From assembly GCF_000442275.2 (NCBI RefSeq), contig NZ_KE557314.1, positions 186,001-250,000 on the forward strand: a DNA stretch of 64,000 nt. The letters are read 5' to 3'. Positions 16,160-25,010 of this stretch are shown here, one piece after another. This DNA is from Litoreibacter arenae DSM 19593. Lineage in GTDB: Bacteria > Pseudomonadota > Alphaproteobacteria > Rhodobacterales > Rhodobacteraceae. Within the stretch, counting starts at the first letter, position 1. The number at the start of each line of letters is the position of its first letter. The notes under the pieces were generated by a model. The model saw only the letters and a program-made list of their open reading frames with translations. It ran no database searches and was not told where the DNA came from. The translations under genes were made by a program, and so were the position numbers.

Positions 16160-17215
16160 TTGTTAGACGGTATTTCTGACGCGATGCTCGTCGCCATGTT
16201 CGGATTTTTCGGTGGCATCGCTTTGGGACTGGCCGCTCGCATAGGACGCTTCTGCACCTTGGGTGCGATTGAGGACTTTCTGTATCAGGGCAGCTCGACC
16301 CGTCTACGGATGTGGTTTTTGGCAATTGGCGTCGCTGGCACCTTGAGCTTTACGTTGGCGGCGTTCGGAGCCCTCGACCTGTCGCAGACGATCTACAGCA
16401 CCGCCCCGTGGTCACCACTTGCCAGCATCACCGGCGGTCTCTTGTTCGGATACGGTATGTCGCTTGCGGGGAACTGCGGGTTTGGTGCTCTGGCAAGGTC
16501 TGGCGGCGGAGACCTGCGATCTTTCGTGATCGTTTTGGTGATGGGCATTTCGGCATATGCCATGCTCTCCGGCCCGTTTGCGGCTGCACGCGTGATGCTG
16601 GTGGCAAACACTACCCTTCCCACGCCTCATCTCGGCTACGCAGACCTGCTTGGGTCGCTTTCTGGAATTCGTGCTGAACAGATCGGATTGATCATTACCG
16701 GCGCGATCGCCCTGGCAGCCCTCGGTTCGCGGAGCTTTCTGAATGAGCCGAAATCCGTCGCTTGGGCGTGCGCGATCGGGATCGCAATTGTTAGTGGCTG
16801 GGCCGGAACACAATGGGTTGCCACAGACAGGTTCGGAGCATCACCCGTTCTCAGCCACACTTTTACCGCACCGTTGGGCGAAACACTTATTTTCTTGATG
16901 ACGGCTAGCGGCGGAGGCCTCTCTTTCGGCGTCGGCTCTGTCTTTGGCGTGTTGGTCGGAGCATTCTCCGGCAGTTTGATAAAAGGGCATTTCAGATGGG
17001 AAGCCTGCGAGGACCCTCGTGAACTGAAGCGTCAATTTCTTGGTGCGATCTGTATGGGCTTCGGGGCGGTGCTGGCGATGGGATGCACTATCGGCCAAGG
17101 CATTTCAGCCTTTTCAGTGTTGTCCTTCAGCGCACCGTTAGTACTGGCCTCGATCTTCGCTGGCGCGGCCTTGGGGCTCAAGCAGTTGATCACCGGCTTT
17201 GCACCACCTAACTAG
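16160..17215 (+). CDS. soxT: SoxT, YeeE/YedE-family thiosulfate permease
   Basis: The 351-residue protein has nine or ten hydrophobic segments and the family cysteines in ARIGRFCTLGA, SLAGNCGFGALAR and LAMGCTIGQG. The gene order soxS-soxR-soxT matches the soxSRT group known from Pseudaminobacter, where SoxT is proposed as a thiosulfate permease. The start is a TTG at 16160, five bases after GGAGGAGG; the next ATG (16184) lacks a comparable site. It is distantly similar to the minus-strand YeeE gene at 2637-3704. Confidence 0.85.
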   Translation: MLDGISDAMLVAMFGFFGGIALGLAARIGRFCTLGAIEDFLYQGSSTRLRMWFLAIGVAGTLSFTLAAFGALDLSQTIYSTAPWSPLASITGGLLFGYGMSLAGNCGFGALARSGGGDLRSFVIVLVMGISAYAMLSGPFAAARVMLVANTTLPTPHLGYADLLGSLSGIRAEQIGLIITGAIALAALGSRSFLNEPKSVAWACAIGIAIVSGWAGTQWVATDRFGASPVLSHTFTAPLGETLIFLMTASGGGLSFGVGSVFGVLVGAFSGSLIKGHFRWEACEDPRELKRQFLGAICMGFGAVLAMGCTIGQGISAFSVLSFSAPLVLASIFAGAALGLKQLITGFAPPN

Positions 17216-17377
17216 ATTTTGAGGCTGGAGATCATGGACCTATCGAAGCTGTTCGCGATGGCCCTTCTGCATGATTGTATTGCGATACTTCTCTCTCTAG
17301 CATCTTTATCACGCAGATCGACGACTGAGATGCGTTAGAATTGTAGACGCTTTGCCCCTAATTCCGAGCAGCCAAGT

Positions 17378-18895
17378 ATGCCTAATCCCTTGTACGATAA
17401 AGTCTTCGGAATTCACTCTGACAAGACGGCTCCTTTCCTTCATCTGGCGGATGGCGATACCGTTACCTATGCGGAGTTCCTGTCGACAGCGGCGCAGATT
17501 GCGAACGCGCTAACCGAGATCGGCCTCAAACCCGGCGACCGCGTCGCGGCACAAGTGGACAAATCCGTCGAAGCATTGGCCCTCTATGCAGCATGCGTTC
17601 AGGCAGGATTGGTATATCTACCTCTTAATACCGCCTACACCGTCGACGAGGTCGGCTATTTTATAGAAGACAGCGGTGCTGCGTTTGTGGTGTGTGAAGA
17701 GCATACCTTGCCAAACCTGACGATAGTCGCTGAAAGGTTTGGGGCGCAAATCTTGCCCTTGGCCACCGACGGTGGTGGCTCACTCATGGGACGTGCCCGC
17801 GCCAAGCCTTCCGACTTTTCGACCGTGAGCCGCAATTCCGATGATCTGGCCGCATTACTCTATACATCCGGCACGACGGGGCGTTCGAAAGGCGCCATGC
17901 TGACGCAAAACAACTTGCTGTCGAATGCACTAACTCTCGTAAGCGAGTGGCGTTTCACCTCCGCTGACGTCTTGCTGCATGCTCTACCAATTTTTCATAC
18001 CCATGGCCTTTTCGTCGCGACCAACGTGGTTTTGGCGACAGGCGGCAGCATGATATTCCTGCCAAAATTCGATGTCGAACAGGTGATCAAAAAACTACCG
18101 GATGCGACGAGCATGATGGGTATCCCCACCTTCTACACTCGGCTCTTGGAAGCGCCCAAATTCACCAGAGACCTAGCCCACCATATGCGTGTTTTCATCT
18201 CAGGCTCCGCGCCGCTCCTTGAAGATACACACAAGCAGTTCGAGTCACGGACTGGCCACCGCATTCTTGAGCGCTATGGCATGACCGAGACCAACATGAA
18301 CACATCAAACCCATATGACGGCGAGCGCCGTGCCGGCACTGTCGGCTTTCCGCTCCCCGATGTGGACCTGAAAGTGACTGACCCCGACAGCGGAGACGCG
18401 GTTCACGACGGGGTTATCGGCCAGATTGAGGTGCGCGGACCGAATGTGTTCAAAGGGTATTGGCAGATGCCTGAGAAGACCGCCGCAGAATTGCGTGATG
18501 ACGGGTTCTTCATCACAGGCGATCTCGGAAAATTCGACGAGGATGGTTACCTGCATATCGTCGGGCGTAACAAGGATCTGATCATCTCGGGTGGCTACAA
18601 CATCTACCCCAAGGAAATCGAGCTGCTGTTGGACGACCAGCCCGGAGTTTTGGAAAGCGCCGTCATAGGGGTTCCGCACCCGGATTTTGGCGAAACAGTG
18701 CTGGGGCTTATCGTCGCGCAAAGCGACCAGTCCCCCGACCTCGACGCCGTCATGGAAGCAGTCGAAAACTCTCTCGCCCGCTTCAAGCACCCACGCAAAC
18801 TGGTCGTGCTGGAGCAGTTGCCGCGCAACGCCATGGGCAAGGTGCAAAAAAACCTTCTGCGGGATCAATACAAGTCGATGTTTACAAATAGCTGA
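17378..18895 (+). CDS. matB: Malonyl-CoA / methylmalonyl-CoA synthetase (MatB-type)
   Basis: The 505-residue acyl-CoA synthetase belongs to the ANL adenylating family. The P-loop-like motif YTSGTTGRSKGA, the ERYGMTETNMNTSN motif with the following GERRAGTVGFPLP (the MatB signature for dicarboxylates), GDLGKFDEDGYL and the hinge GRNKDLIISGGYNIYP are all visible, ending with the catalytic lysine of PRNAMGKVQK. It converts malonate plus CoA and ATP to malonyl-CoA in the cytoplasm. No malonate transporter or decarboxylase lies next to it, so it seems a single-gene unit beside the sox cluster. Other short-chain substrates cannot be excluded. Confidence 0.85.
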   Translation: MPNPLYDKVFGIHSDKTAPFLHLADGDTVTYAEFLSTAAQIANALTEIGLKPGDRVAAQVDKSVEALALYAACVQAGLVYLPLNTAYTVDEVGYFIEDSGAAFVVCEEHTLPNLTIVAERFGAQILPLATDGGGSLMGRARAKPSDFSTVSRNSDDLAALLYTSGTTGRSKGAMLTQNNLLSNALTLVSEWRFTSADVLLHALPIFHTHGLFVATNVVLATGGSMIFLPKFDVEQVIKKLPDATSMMGIPTFYTRLLEAPKFTRDLAHHMRVFISGSAPLLEDTHKQFESRTGHRILERYGMTETNMNTSNPYDGERRAGTVGFPLPDVDLKVTDPDSGDAVHDGVIGQIEVRGPNVFKGYWQMPEKTAAELRDDGFFITGDLGKFDEDGYLHIVGRNKDLIISGGYNIYPKEIELLLDDQPGVLESAVIGVPHPDFGETVLGLIVAQSDQSPDLDAVMEAVENSLARFKHPRKLVVLEQLPRNAMGKVQKNLLRDQYKSMFTNS

Positions 18896-18968
18896 CTGCG
18901 CGGTGAGCCCGGTATGTGAGGCGACATTTTTGTGATATCCTCGCAGCAACTCACATGGAGTTGGTGTT

Positions 18969-20129
18969 ATGGAAGCAGGCGATACGACCATACTGATAGG
19001 CACTACCAAGGGGGCCTTCCTTGCCTCGGGAGAGCGAGAACGATCTGGCTGGGACATAGACGGCCCCTTTTGCGACGGGTGGCCAATCAATCATGTAATC
19101 GGCGATGCCGAAACTGGCACGCTTTGGGCTGGTGGCGGCGGCGACTGGACCGGTGCAGGCGTCTGGCGTTCTGGTGACGGTGGGAAGACTTGGGAGGTTA
19201 AAAGACTGACCAAGGGAACGATGGATGACTGGGCTGCGAATGACGCCGATTTCGCCAAGATGATCGGCTGGACGGAGGAGCCCCTGCCGTTTGGCGATAA
19301 GTTCTCACAAATCTGGTCGTTAGCTTATGCCCACGGGAAGCTTTATGCAGGCACAAAACCCGCCAGCTTGCTGGTCAGCGAGGATCAGGGCGAAACATGG
19401 AAACCTGTTCAAAGCCTGACTGATCACGAGTCGGCGGAAGGTTGGAACCCCGGCGCCGCCGGATTGGTGTTGCACACCATCGTGTCTGACCCGGTGAACC
19501 CGCAAAAGCTGTGGGTTGGTATCTCGGCTGCTGGTGTTTTCGCGACCGAGGATGGGGGCAAGACCTGGGAGCGGCGCAACCGTCTGTCGAACGACGAGAC
19601 CTGTGGTCACCACGATCACCCTGCCGCGCCGCGTGACGGGGAAACCGGACACTGCATCCATAATATGATGCGCGCACCGGGAGATGGCGACTTGTTATAC
19701 CAGCAAAACCATCATGGCGTCTGGCGCTCCGGTAACGGGGGCCGCAGTTGGGATGACATCACGGCGGGGCTACCTTCTACTTTCGGCTTCCCGATCCGCG
19801 TCCATCCTCGCGACCCCAACACCATTTGGACCCTGCCCTTGAACGGCGACAGCAGCGGTCGCTTCCCGCCCGACGCGGCGGCGGCGGTTTGGCGATCGCG
19901 TGACGGAGGGCAGACATGGCAGGATTTGCGCAACGGCCTTCCGCAAAAAGGCTGTTTCTTCACCGTCCTGCGCCAAGCGATGACCGGTGACACACGCGAT
20001 CCGGCGGGGCTTTATTTTGGCACGAACAGCGGCTCTGTCTTTGCCAGTCTCGATGAGGGGGAAAACTGGCAGGAAGTCGCGAGGCATTTGCCAACTATTC
20101 TGGCAGTCGAGATAGTCGAGCGGGTCTGA
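18969..20129 (+). CDS. BNR/Asp-box beta-propeller protein of unknown function
   Basis: The 386-residue protein lacks a signal peptide. Six Asp-box (SxDxGxTW-like) repeats are visible: SGDGGKTW, SEDQGETW, TEDGGKTW, SGNGGRSW, SRDGGQTW and SLDEGENW, the pattern of sialidase-, VPS10- or photosystem II assembly-type propellers. A His-rich stretch (CGHHDHPAAPRDG and GHCIHNM, with QNHHGVW later) could bind a metal. Such proteins are often annotated as exo-alpha-sialidase or glycosyl hydrolase, but no catalytic residues are evident here. It stands alone, followed by an imperfect stem-loop and facing the aminotransferase gene. Confidence 0.7.
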   Translation: MEAGDTTILIGTTKGAFLASGERERSGWDIDGPFCDGWPINHVIGDAETGTLWAGGGGDWTGAGVWRSGDGGKTWEVKRLTKGTMDDWAANDADFAKMIGWTEEPLPFGDKFSQIWSLAYAHGKLYAGTKPASLLVSEDQGETWKPVQSLTDHESAEGWNPGAAGLVLHTIVSDPVNPQKLWVGISAAGVFATEDGGKTWERRNRLSNDETCGHHDHPAAPRDGETGHCIHNMMRAPGDGDLLYQQNHHGVWRSGNGGRSWDDITAGLPSTFGFPIRVHPRDPNTIWTLPLNGDSSGRFPPDAAAAVWRSRDGGQTWQDLRNGLPQKGCFFTVLRQAMTGDTRDPAGLYFGTNSGSVFASLDEGENWQEVARHLPTILAVEIVERV

Positions 20130-20130
20130 A

Positions 20131-20164
20131 ATATCCCTCAGCAGCACTCCCCTCCTGAGGATAT
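20131..20164 (+). terminator. Imperfect stem-loop after the propeller gene
   Basis: Arms ATATCCCTCAG and CTGAGGATAT pair with one bulged base, with 13 bases between them, starting one base after the stop codon of the gene at 18969-20129. There is no T-run, so the terminator role is uncertain; it sits in the convergent gap between that gene and the aminotransferase gene. Confidence 0.4.
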
Positions 20165-20282
20165 CACTGCGCCATGTTCCGACTCCACAAGACGTCGTCA
20201 TGCCTCTGCGCGACGGCAGGCAAAATCCGCAGACGCTCCGGAATACTTGACTGTAGACTCTGAGTATTCAGGGCTACTTCAC

Positions 20283-21203
20283 CTAAGTGTTCGTATTTTC
20301 TTCCACCAATTCTTTGTAGAGGGCGCGAATGCGTTTTGTGACCTCGCGGCTGCCATCGCCAATTGGTTTCCCGTCGATCTCCGCAACAGGTGTCTGCGCG
20401 CCAAACGTGCCGGTCAGAAATGCCTCATCGGCTCCGTATGCCTCGTAGAGAGAATAGTTCTTCTCGAATACGGCAATGTCATTGGCGCGGCACAGATCAA
20501 TCACCTTCTGTCGCGTCACTCCATTCATGCAATAATCGCCGGTCGAGGTCCAAACCTCCCCCTTGCGTACGATGAAGAAGTTGCAAGCATTGGTGGTGTT
20601 CACGAAGCCATGCGGGTCAAGCATCAACCCTTCGTCCGCCCCCGCCTGTTCGGCTTGCAGACAGGCAATAACGCAGTTCAGCTTGGAGTGGCTGTTGAAC
20701 TTGGCATCCTGGCTCATCGGCAATCCGCGAACCTGCGGAACAGTAGCCAGCCGGATGCCACGATTTTGCAACTCTGCCGCAGGTTTGGAATGCTCCATAA
20801 TGATAACCAATGTCGGCCCGGTGCGGCTGAGCGACGGATGTTGGAACGGTTTTACCTTAACGCCACGCGTCAGCATCAAACGGCAATGCACATCACTGAC
20901 CATGCCATTCGCTTCAGCCGTACGCGTCAGCGCGTCAAGAATGCCTGCGCGGTCCATCCCGACGTCCAGCGAGACTGCTTTGCAAGACGCGAAAAACCGA
21001 TCCATGTGCTCGTCGAAAAACGCCCACTTGCCATTATAGAGGCGCATGCCCTCCCACATGCCGTCCCCGAGCATGAACCCACTGTCATAGACGGATACCT
21101 TTGCCTCATCCCGATGGACGATCTCGCCATTCACGTAGATCTTGATGTCACGATTACGGGCATCTTCGGACGCATCATGGGTGGTAAGGGCTTCTTTGGT
21201 CAT
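20283..21203 (-). CDS. Class IV aminotransferase (D-amino acid / branched-chain type)
   Basis: The 306-residue PLP enzyme has fold-type IV features: YVNGEIVHRDEAKVSVYDSGFMLGDGMWEG near the start (given here in part: VYDSGFMLGDG), the candidate cofactor lysine in HSKLN (about residue 174), EGLMLDPHGFVNTTNACNFF for cofactor binding (key part FVNTTNACN), and the late motif FLTGTFGAQTPVAEIDG. Members transfer amino groups between D- or branched-chain amino acids and 2-oxo acids, or act as lyases. The exact substrate is not readable. AAGGATAGATC precedes the start. RidA is encoded divergently 225 bp away, which fits the enamine/imine chemistry of PLP enzymes. Confidence 0.8.
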   Translation of the reverse strand: MTKEALTTHDASEDARNRDIKIYVNGEIVHRDEAKVSVYDSGFMLGDGMWEGMRLYNGKWAFFDEHMDRFFASCKAVSLDVGMDRAGILDALTRTAEANGMVSDVHCRLMLTRGVKVKPFQHPSLSRTGPTLVIIMEHSKPAAELQNRGIRLATVPQVRGLPMSQDAKFNSHSKLNCVIACLQAEQAGADEGLMLDPHGFVNTTNACNFFIVRKGEVWTSTGDYCMNGVTRQKVIDLCRANDIAVFEKNYSLYEAYGADEAFLTGTFGAQTPVAEIDGKPIGDGSREVTKRIRALYKELVEENTNT

Positions 21204-21428
21204 GATCTATCCTTGGCAAGTTACTCATATGACGAAAGCGGTCGGCTGCTTGATCGCGCGCCAGTCCGTTTTGCAAGTTCTAGGACAGTACATCAGAAAC
21301 ATCCATTGCCCCACTGTTGCGGGATGGCGGGAAAGGTAGATACTCGCTGATCCTGTTTCTATAAGGAAGGCCATAATCCGGTCAAACGACTCGACAGTTG
21401 GCCGTAAATAATACCAAGGAGAATTCAC

Positions 21429-21770
21429 ATGATCGAACGCATTGAGACCGGAGCACGCTCTTCGAAGATCGTCAAACACAACGGGGTTGCCTATATCACC
21501 GGCCAAGTTGGCGAGGGTGCGACCATCCAGGAGCAGACCGAGGAATGCCTGCGCCGCCTGGACGCCCTTCTGACGAAGGCCGGATCCTCGCGCCAACAGA
21601 TGCTGCGGGCGACAATCTGGCTGGCGGATATGAGCGACTTCGCAGGGCTCAATGAAGTCTGGAATGCATGGGTTCCCGAAGGACACGCACCCGCCCGCGC
21701 ATGTGGCGAGGCAAAGCTGGCACGCGCCGAGCTGAAAGTCGAAATCATCGTGGACGCGGCCTACGACTGA
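21429..21770 (+). CDS. RidA-family imine/enamine deaminase
   Basis: The 113-residue protein belongs to the YjgF/YER057c/UK114 family. It includes [44 protein letters not shown] with the substrate-binding arginine, and LKVEIIVDA. RidA hydrolyses reactive enamine/imine intermediates released by PLP enzymes. In this neighbourhood, BhcB makes iminosuccinate, so a role in hydrolysing escaped iminosuccinate is possible but inferred. The gene has a good AGGAG site and is followed by ureidoglycine aminohydrolase 164 bp downstream. It is shorter than canonical RidA (about 128 residues) and may belong to a RidA subfamily that is not archetypal. Confidence 0.8.
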   Translation: MIERIETGARSSKIVKHNGVAYITGQVGEGATIQEQTEECLRRLDALLTKAGSSRQQMLRATIWLADMSDFAGLNEVWNAWVPEGHAPARACGEAKLARAELKVEIIVDAAYD

Positions 21771-21934
21771 TACGAGCAGGTGCGCCGCATCGAGAACTTA
21801 GGTTTTTATATTTTTTCCGACATCGTTTTTGGAACTATCAAAAAAAACCATAAAGTCCTGTCTCGACTTTCGTAATGGCAGTGTTGAGGTCACGTGCCCA
21901 TAGTAGTGCTGAACTCACATCATTGAGGAAGATC

Positions 21935-22807
21935 ATGTCTGCAAAGTATTATGCCCCGACCGGAGGCCACCCCGGCCAAGATCAACTGCTGACCGACCGA
22001 GCGGTGTTCACCGACGCATACGCGGTGATCCCGAAAGGCACGATGCGCGACATCGTTACCAGCTTCCTGCCGTTCTGGGATGACACCCGTCTTTGGGTCC
22101 TTTCCCGCCCGCTAAGCGGTTTTGCGGAAACCTTCTCCCAATATATCATGGAAGTGGCACCGGGCGGCGGCTCCGACCGCCCGGAAACCGACCCGAACGC
22201 GCAAGGCGTATTGTTCGTGGTGGAAGGCACCGCCACACTCAGCGTCCAAGGTGAGACGCACCAGCTTGAGCCGGGCGGCTACGCCTACCTGCCGCCGCAA
22301 AGCAATTGGACCTTGCGGAATACTGGTACCGAGACGCTGCGTTTCCATTGGGTGCGCAAAGCTTATGAAGCCGTCGAGGGCCTAGATTACCCCGATGTCG
22401 TGATCGCCAATGAAAAAGACATCGCGCCCAGCGTCATGCCCGATACCAACGGCGCATGGGCCACGACACGTTTCGTCGACCCCAACGACCTGCGTCACGA
22501 CATGCATGTCACCGTTGTGACGTTCCAGCCCGGCGGCGTAATCCCGTTTCTGGAAACCCATGTGATGGAACACGGGCTTTATGTCCTAGAGGGCAAAGCC
22601 GCCTACCGTCTGAATCGGGACTGGGTCGAGGTCGAAGCCGGTGACTACATGTGGCTCCGCGCGTTTTGCCCGCAAGCTTGCTATGCAGGTGGCCCCGGAC
22701 CGTTCCGCTATCTGCTCTACAAAGACGTAAACCGTCACATGGCGCTGCGTCCCGCCGGTGCTTTGTCCCATTCCGGCACGGCAAGCCTCAAGGCCGCTGC
22801 CGAGTAA
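21935..22807 (+). CDS. allE: (S)-ureidoglycine aminohydrolase
   Basis: This 290-residue bicupin removes ammonia from (S)-ureidoglycine to form (S)-ureidoglycolate in purine ureide degradation. The C-terminal cupin has the manganese-site pattern THVMEHGLYVLEGKAAY (the Glu and His residues), followed by WLRAFCPQACYAGGPG with the glutamine ligand, and YLLYKDVNRH, very close to the E. coli YlbA/AllE and plant UGHY signature. The ATG at 21935 is chosen because GAGGA lies upstream and MSAKYYAPTGG is the family start. Its last 20 bp overlap the 3' end of bhcR on the other strand. The enzyme that makes ureidoglycine (allantoate amidohydrolase) is not in the window. Confidence 0.9.
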   Translation: MSAKYYAPTGGHPGQDQLLTDRAVFTDAYAVIPKGTMRDIVTSFLPFWDDTRLWVLSRPLSGFAETFSQYIMEVAPGGGSDRPETDPNAQGVLFVVEGTATLSVQGETHQLEPGGYAYLPPQSNWTLRNTGTETLRFHWVRKAYEAVEGLDYPDVVIANEKDIAPSVMPDTNGAWATTRFVDPNDLRHDMHVTVVTFQPGGVIPFLETHVMEHGLYVLEGKAAYRLNRDWVEVEAGDYMWLRAFCPQACYAGGPGPFRYLLYKDVNRHMALRPAGALSHSGTASLKAAAE

Positions 22808-23645
22808 CCTCACCACCGATCGCCGCAGAAAGCTCTTTTGCGGCGGTCATGACCGCTTTGCTCAGGTCAGGGATCTGGTCCAGCCCCACCCTAGAGGTCG
22901 GGCCGGAAACGGAGATACCCGCGATCCCCTCCCCATGAATATCGAAGATCGGCGCAGCAATGCACCGCATGCCAAGGTTGCGCTCCTCGCCGTCAATCGC
23001 ATAGCCGCGCTCCCGCGTGGCCTGCAAATCCGCCATCACCGCATCCCTGTCGGTCAGGGTAAACTCGGTAAAGCGTTCCAGCGGGGCGTCCGTCAGAAAC
23101 CTCTTGATCCGCGCTTCGTCCATCTCCGAGAGCAGCGCCTTACCGATGCCTGAGGCATGCATTCGTGACAAAGTTCCGGGCGGAAAGAACGCGCGGATGC
23201 TCGCATGGGTCTCCACCTGACTGACAAAAAGAACCCGCCCATTCTGCTCGATCCCCAGATTCGCGGTCTCTCCGGTTTCCTCCATTAACATCCGCATCAC
23301 GGGTCGCGCCCGATCCACAAGACTGGTACGGCGCAGGAAGCGCGACCCGATTACGAACGCACGGGGGCCGACATGCCAGACCTGATCAATCTGGTCGAAC
23401 TCGACCAACCCCCGCCCCTCCAGCGTCACCAAAATCCGGTAAACCGTTGCAGGGGACTGGTTTAGGTCACTCGCAAGAGTAGACAACGCCTTGCCCTGCG
23501 CTTCGCTCAGAAACTCAAAAACCTCCATGGCACGGTCCAAAGATTTGATCGTGTTCTGGGCGGTTTTGTCATGCCAGTCCCGCGGTCGGCCACGAGATTT
23601 CCGAGCGGTCTTATTTTTATCTTCTTGGAAAACCATAAGATGCAT
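22788..23645 (-). CDS. bhcR: BhcR, IclR-family regulator of the beta-hydroxyaspartate cycle
   Basis: The 285-residue protein has an N-terminal winged helix-turn-helix (TLASDLNQSPATVYRILVTLEGRGLV, in part SPATVYRILVTLEGRG) and the C-terminal IclR effector domain (ASGIGKALLSEM, GYAIDGEERNLGMRCIAAP, in part GMRCIAAPIFD, and GISVSGP). In Paracoccus denitrificans the divergent IclR gene bhcR controls bhcABCD in response to glyoxylate; gene order and orientation are the same here. A near-perfect 21-bp dyad lies between it and bhcA. A basic N-terminal tail (KNKTARKSRGRPRD) may contact DNA. The start at 23645 has no clear ribosome-binding site; 23636 is an alternative. Confidence 0.88.
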   Translation of the reverse strand: MHLMVFQEDKNKTARKSRGRPRDWHDKTAQNTIKSLDRAMEVFEFLSEAQGKALSTLASDLNQSPATVYRILVTLEGRGLVEFDQIDQVWHVGPRAFVIGSRFLRRTSLVDRARPVMRMLMEETGETANLGIEQNGRVLFVSQVETHASIRAFFPPGTLSRMHASGIGKALLSEMDEARIKRFLTDAPLERFTEFTLTDRDAVMADLQATRERGYAIDGEERNLGMRCIAAPIFDIHGEGIAGISVSGPTSRVGLDQIPDLSKAVMTAAKELSAAIGGEVTRQRP

Positions 23646-23724
23646 TTCATTTTATGTGAAAGACGAATTCACCATATGAAAAATATAAGCATCTGACAAC
23701 AATTGATTTTTCAGCTCGCATCCA

Positions 23725-23745
23725 TTTTGAAAACTGTTTTCAAAA
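23725..23745. promoter_or_regulatory. Operator candidate for BhcR between bhcR and bhcA
   Basis: This is a perfect inverted repeat of two 10-bp arms, TTTTGAAAAC and GTTTTCAAAA, around a single T. It is the strongest dyad in the 161-bp divergent gap and lies 62 bp before the bhcA start, a normal place for an IclR-type regulator. AT content is high on both sides, as expected for the promoter. Confidence 0.65.
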
Positions 23746-23806
23746 AAGTATCACCACCACATGCGGGCATACTAGAGTGGCCTCAACGATCATTAAGGAG
23801 ACGATC

Positions 23807-24985
23807 ATGAGCTTCCAGAACCCAGTATTCATCCCCGGGCCGACCAACATGCCAGAAGCCGTGCGTCAGGCATGCTACATGCCGACCATCGACCACCGCT
23901 CACCCACCTTCGGCAAGATCCTGCATCCTTGCCTCGACGGTGTCCGCAAGGTTCTGAAGTCCGATAGCGCCAAGATCTTCATCTTCCCGTCAACGGGCAC
24001 CGGCGGTTGGGAAACCGCACTGACCAACACTTTGAACAGCGGCGACAAGGTTCTTGCGGCTCGCAACGGCATGTTCTCGCATCGCTGGATCGACATGTGC
24101 CAGCGCCACGGTCTAGATGTGCAAGTGGTCGAGACCCCTTGGGGAGAAGGCCTGCCTGCCGATAAGTACGAAGAAATTCTGAAAGCCGACAAAAACCACG
24201 AAATCAAAGTCGTGCTGGCCACGCATAACGAAACCGCAACCGGCGTGAAATCCGACATCAGCGCAGTCCGCAAGGCGCTCGACGCCGCTGGTCACCCCGC
24301 CATGCTGTTTGTTGACGGCGTGAGCTCCATCGCGTCGATGGACTTCCGCTTTGACGAGTGGGGCGTGGACGTTGCCGTGACCGGCAGCCAGAAGGGCTTC
24401 ATGCTGCCCGCAGGCCTTGCCATTGTCGGCTTCTCCGAGAAGGCTGTCGCTGCATCCCAGAACGCTGGCCTGCCACGCACCTTCTTCGACATCAAGGACA
24501 TGCAAAAAGGCTACGATGCCAACGCATTCCCTTACACGCCGCCGGTTGGCCTGATGAACGGCCTCAAGCTCTCGCTGGACATGCTGCTGGACGAAGGCCT
24601 CGAAACCGTATTTGCCCGCCATCACCGCATCGCAGAGGGCGTCCGCAAGGCGGTCTCCGCATGGGGCCTGGAACTGTGCGCCGTCTCCCCTGAAGTCTAC
24701 TCCGACACGGTCAGCGCCATTCGCACGCCGGAAGGGTTTAACGCGACCGAAATCGTCACGCATGCAGCGAACAAATACGACGTTGCCTTCGGTGTGGGTC
24801 TGGGTGAAGTCGCTGGCAAGGTCTTCCGCATCGGTCATCTGGGCAGCCTGACGGACGTCATGATGCTCAGCGGTCTGGCCACTGCCGAGATGTGCATGGT
24901 CGATCTGGGTCTGGATGTAAAACTCGGCTCCGGCGTTGCCGCAGCTCAGGAATATTACAGCAACAACGCCGTTGACGGGAAATAA
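23807..24985 (+). CDS. bhcA: BhcA, L-aspartate:glyoxylate aminotransferase
   Basis: The 392-residue class V aminotransferase transfers the amino group of aspartate to glyoxylate, giving oxaloacetate and the glycine needed by BhcC. PIFxPGPTNMPE-type start (NPVFIPGPTNMPEAV), HRSPTFG, PSTGTGGWE, DGVSSIASM and the PLP lysine in GSQKGFMLP (residue 196) are visible. The ATG at 23807 has AAGGAG six bases upstream. A homologous enzyme, ureidoglycine:glyoxylate aminotransferase, exists in purine catabolism; the fixed order bhcA-B-C-D and bhcR argue for BhcA, but a second activity on ureidoglycine is worth noting. Confidence 0.92.
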   Translation: MSFQNPVFIPGPTNMPEAVRQACYMPTIDHRSPTFGKILHPCLDGVRKVLKSDSAKIFIFPSTGTGGWETALTNTLNSGDKVLAARNGMFSHRWIDMCQRHGLDVQVVETPWGEGLPADKYEEILKADKNHEIKVVLATHNETATGVKSDISAVRKALDAAGHPAMLFVDGVSSIASMDFRFDEWGVDVAVTGSQKGFMLPAGLAIVGFSEKAVAASQNAGLPRTFFDIKDMQKGYDANAFPYTPPVGLMNGLKLSLDMLLDEGLETVFARHHRIAEGVRKAVSAWGLELCAVSPEVYSDTVSAIRTPEGFNATEIVTHAANKYDVAFGVGLGEVAGKVFRIGHLGSLTDVMMLSGLATAEMCMVDLGLDVKLGSGVAAAQEYYSNNAVDGK

Positions 24986-25010
24986 GAACCGCACCGGGAA
25001 GGATAGACAG

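Noticed and set aside
17234-17338. Small open frame (about 34 codons) between soxT and matB
   Set aside because: GGAG lies upstream, but the peptide has no similarity I recognise, has no neighbours suggesting a role, and may be chance in a 162-bp gap.
23807-24985. Ureidoglycine:glyoxylate aminotransferase in place of BhcA
   Set aside because: Both are class V aminotransferases using glyoxylate, and purine genes are near, but gene order with bhcR, bhcB, bhcC and bhcD favours BhcA. A dual activity cannot be ruled out.
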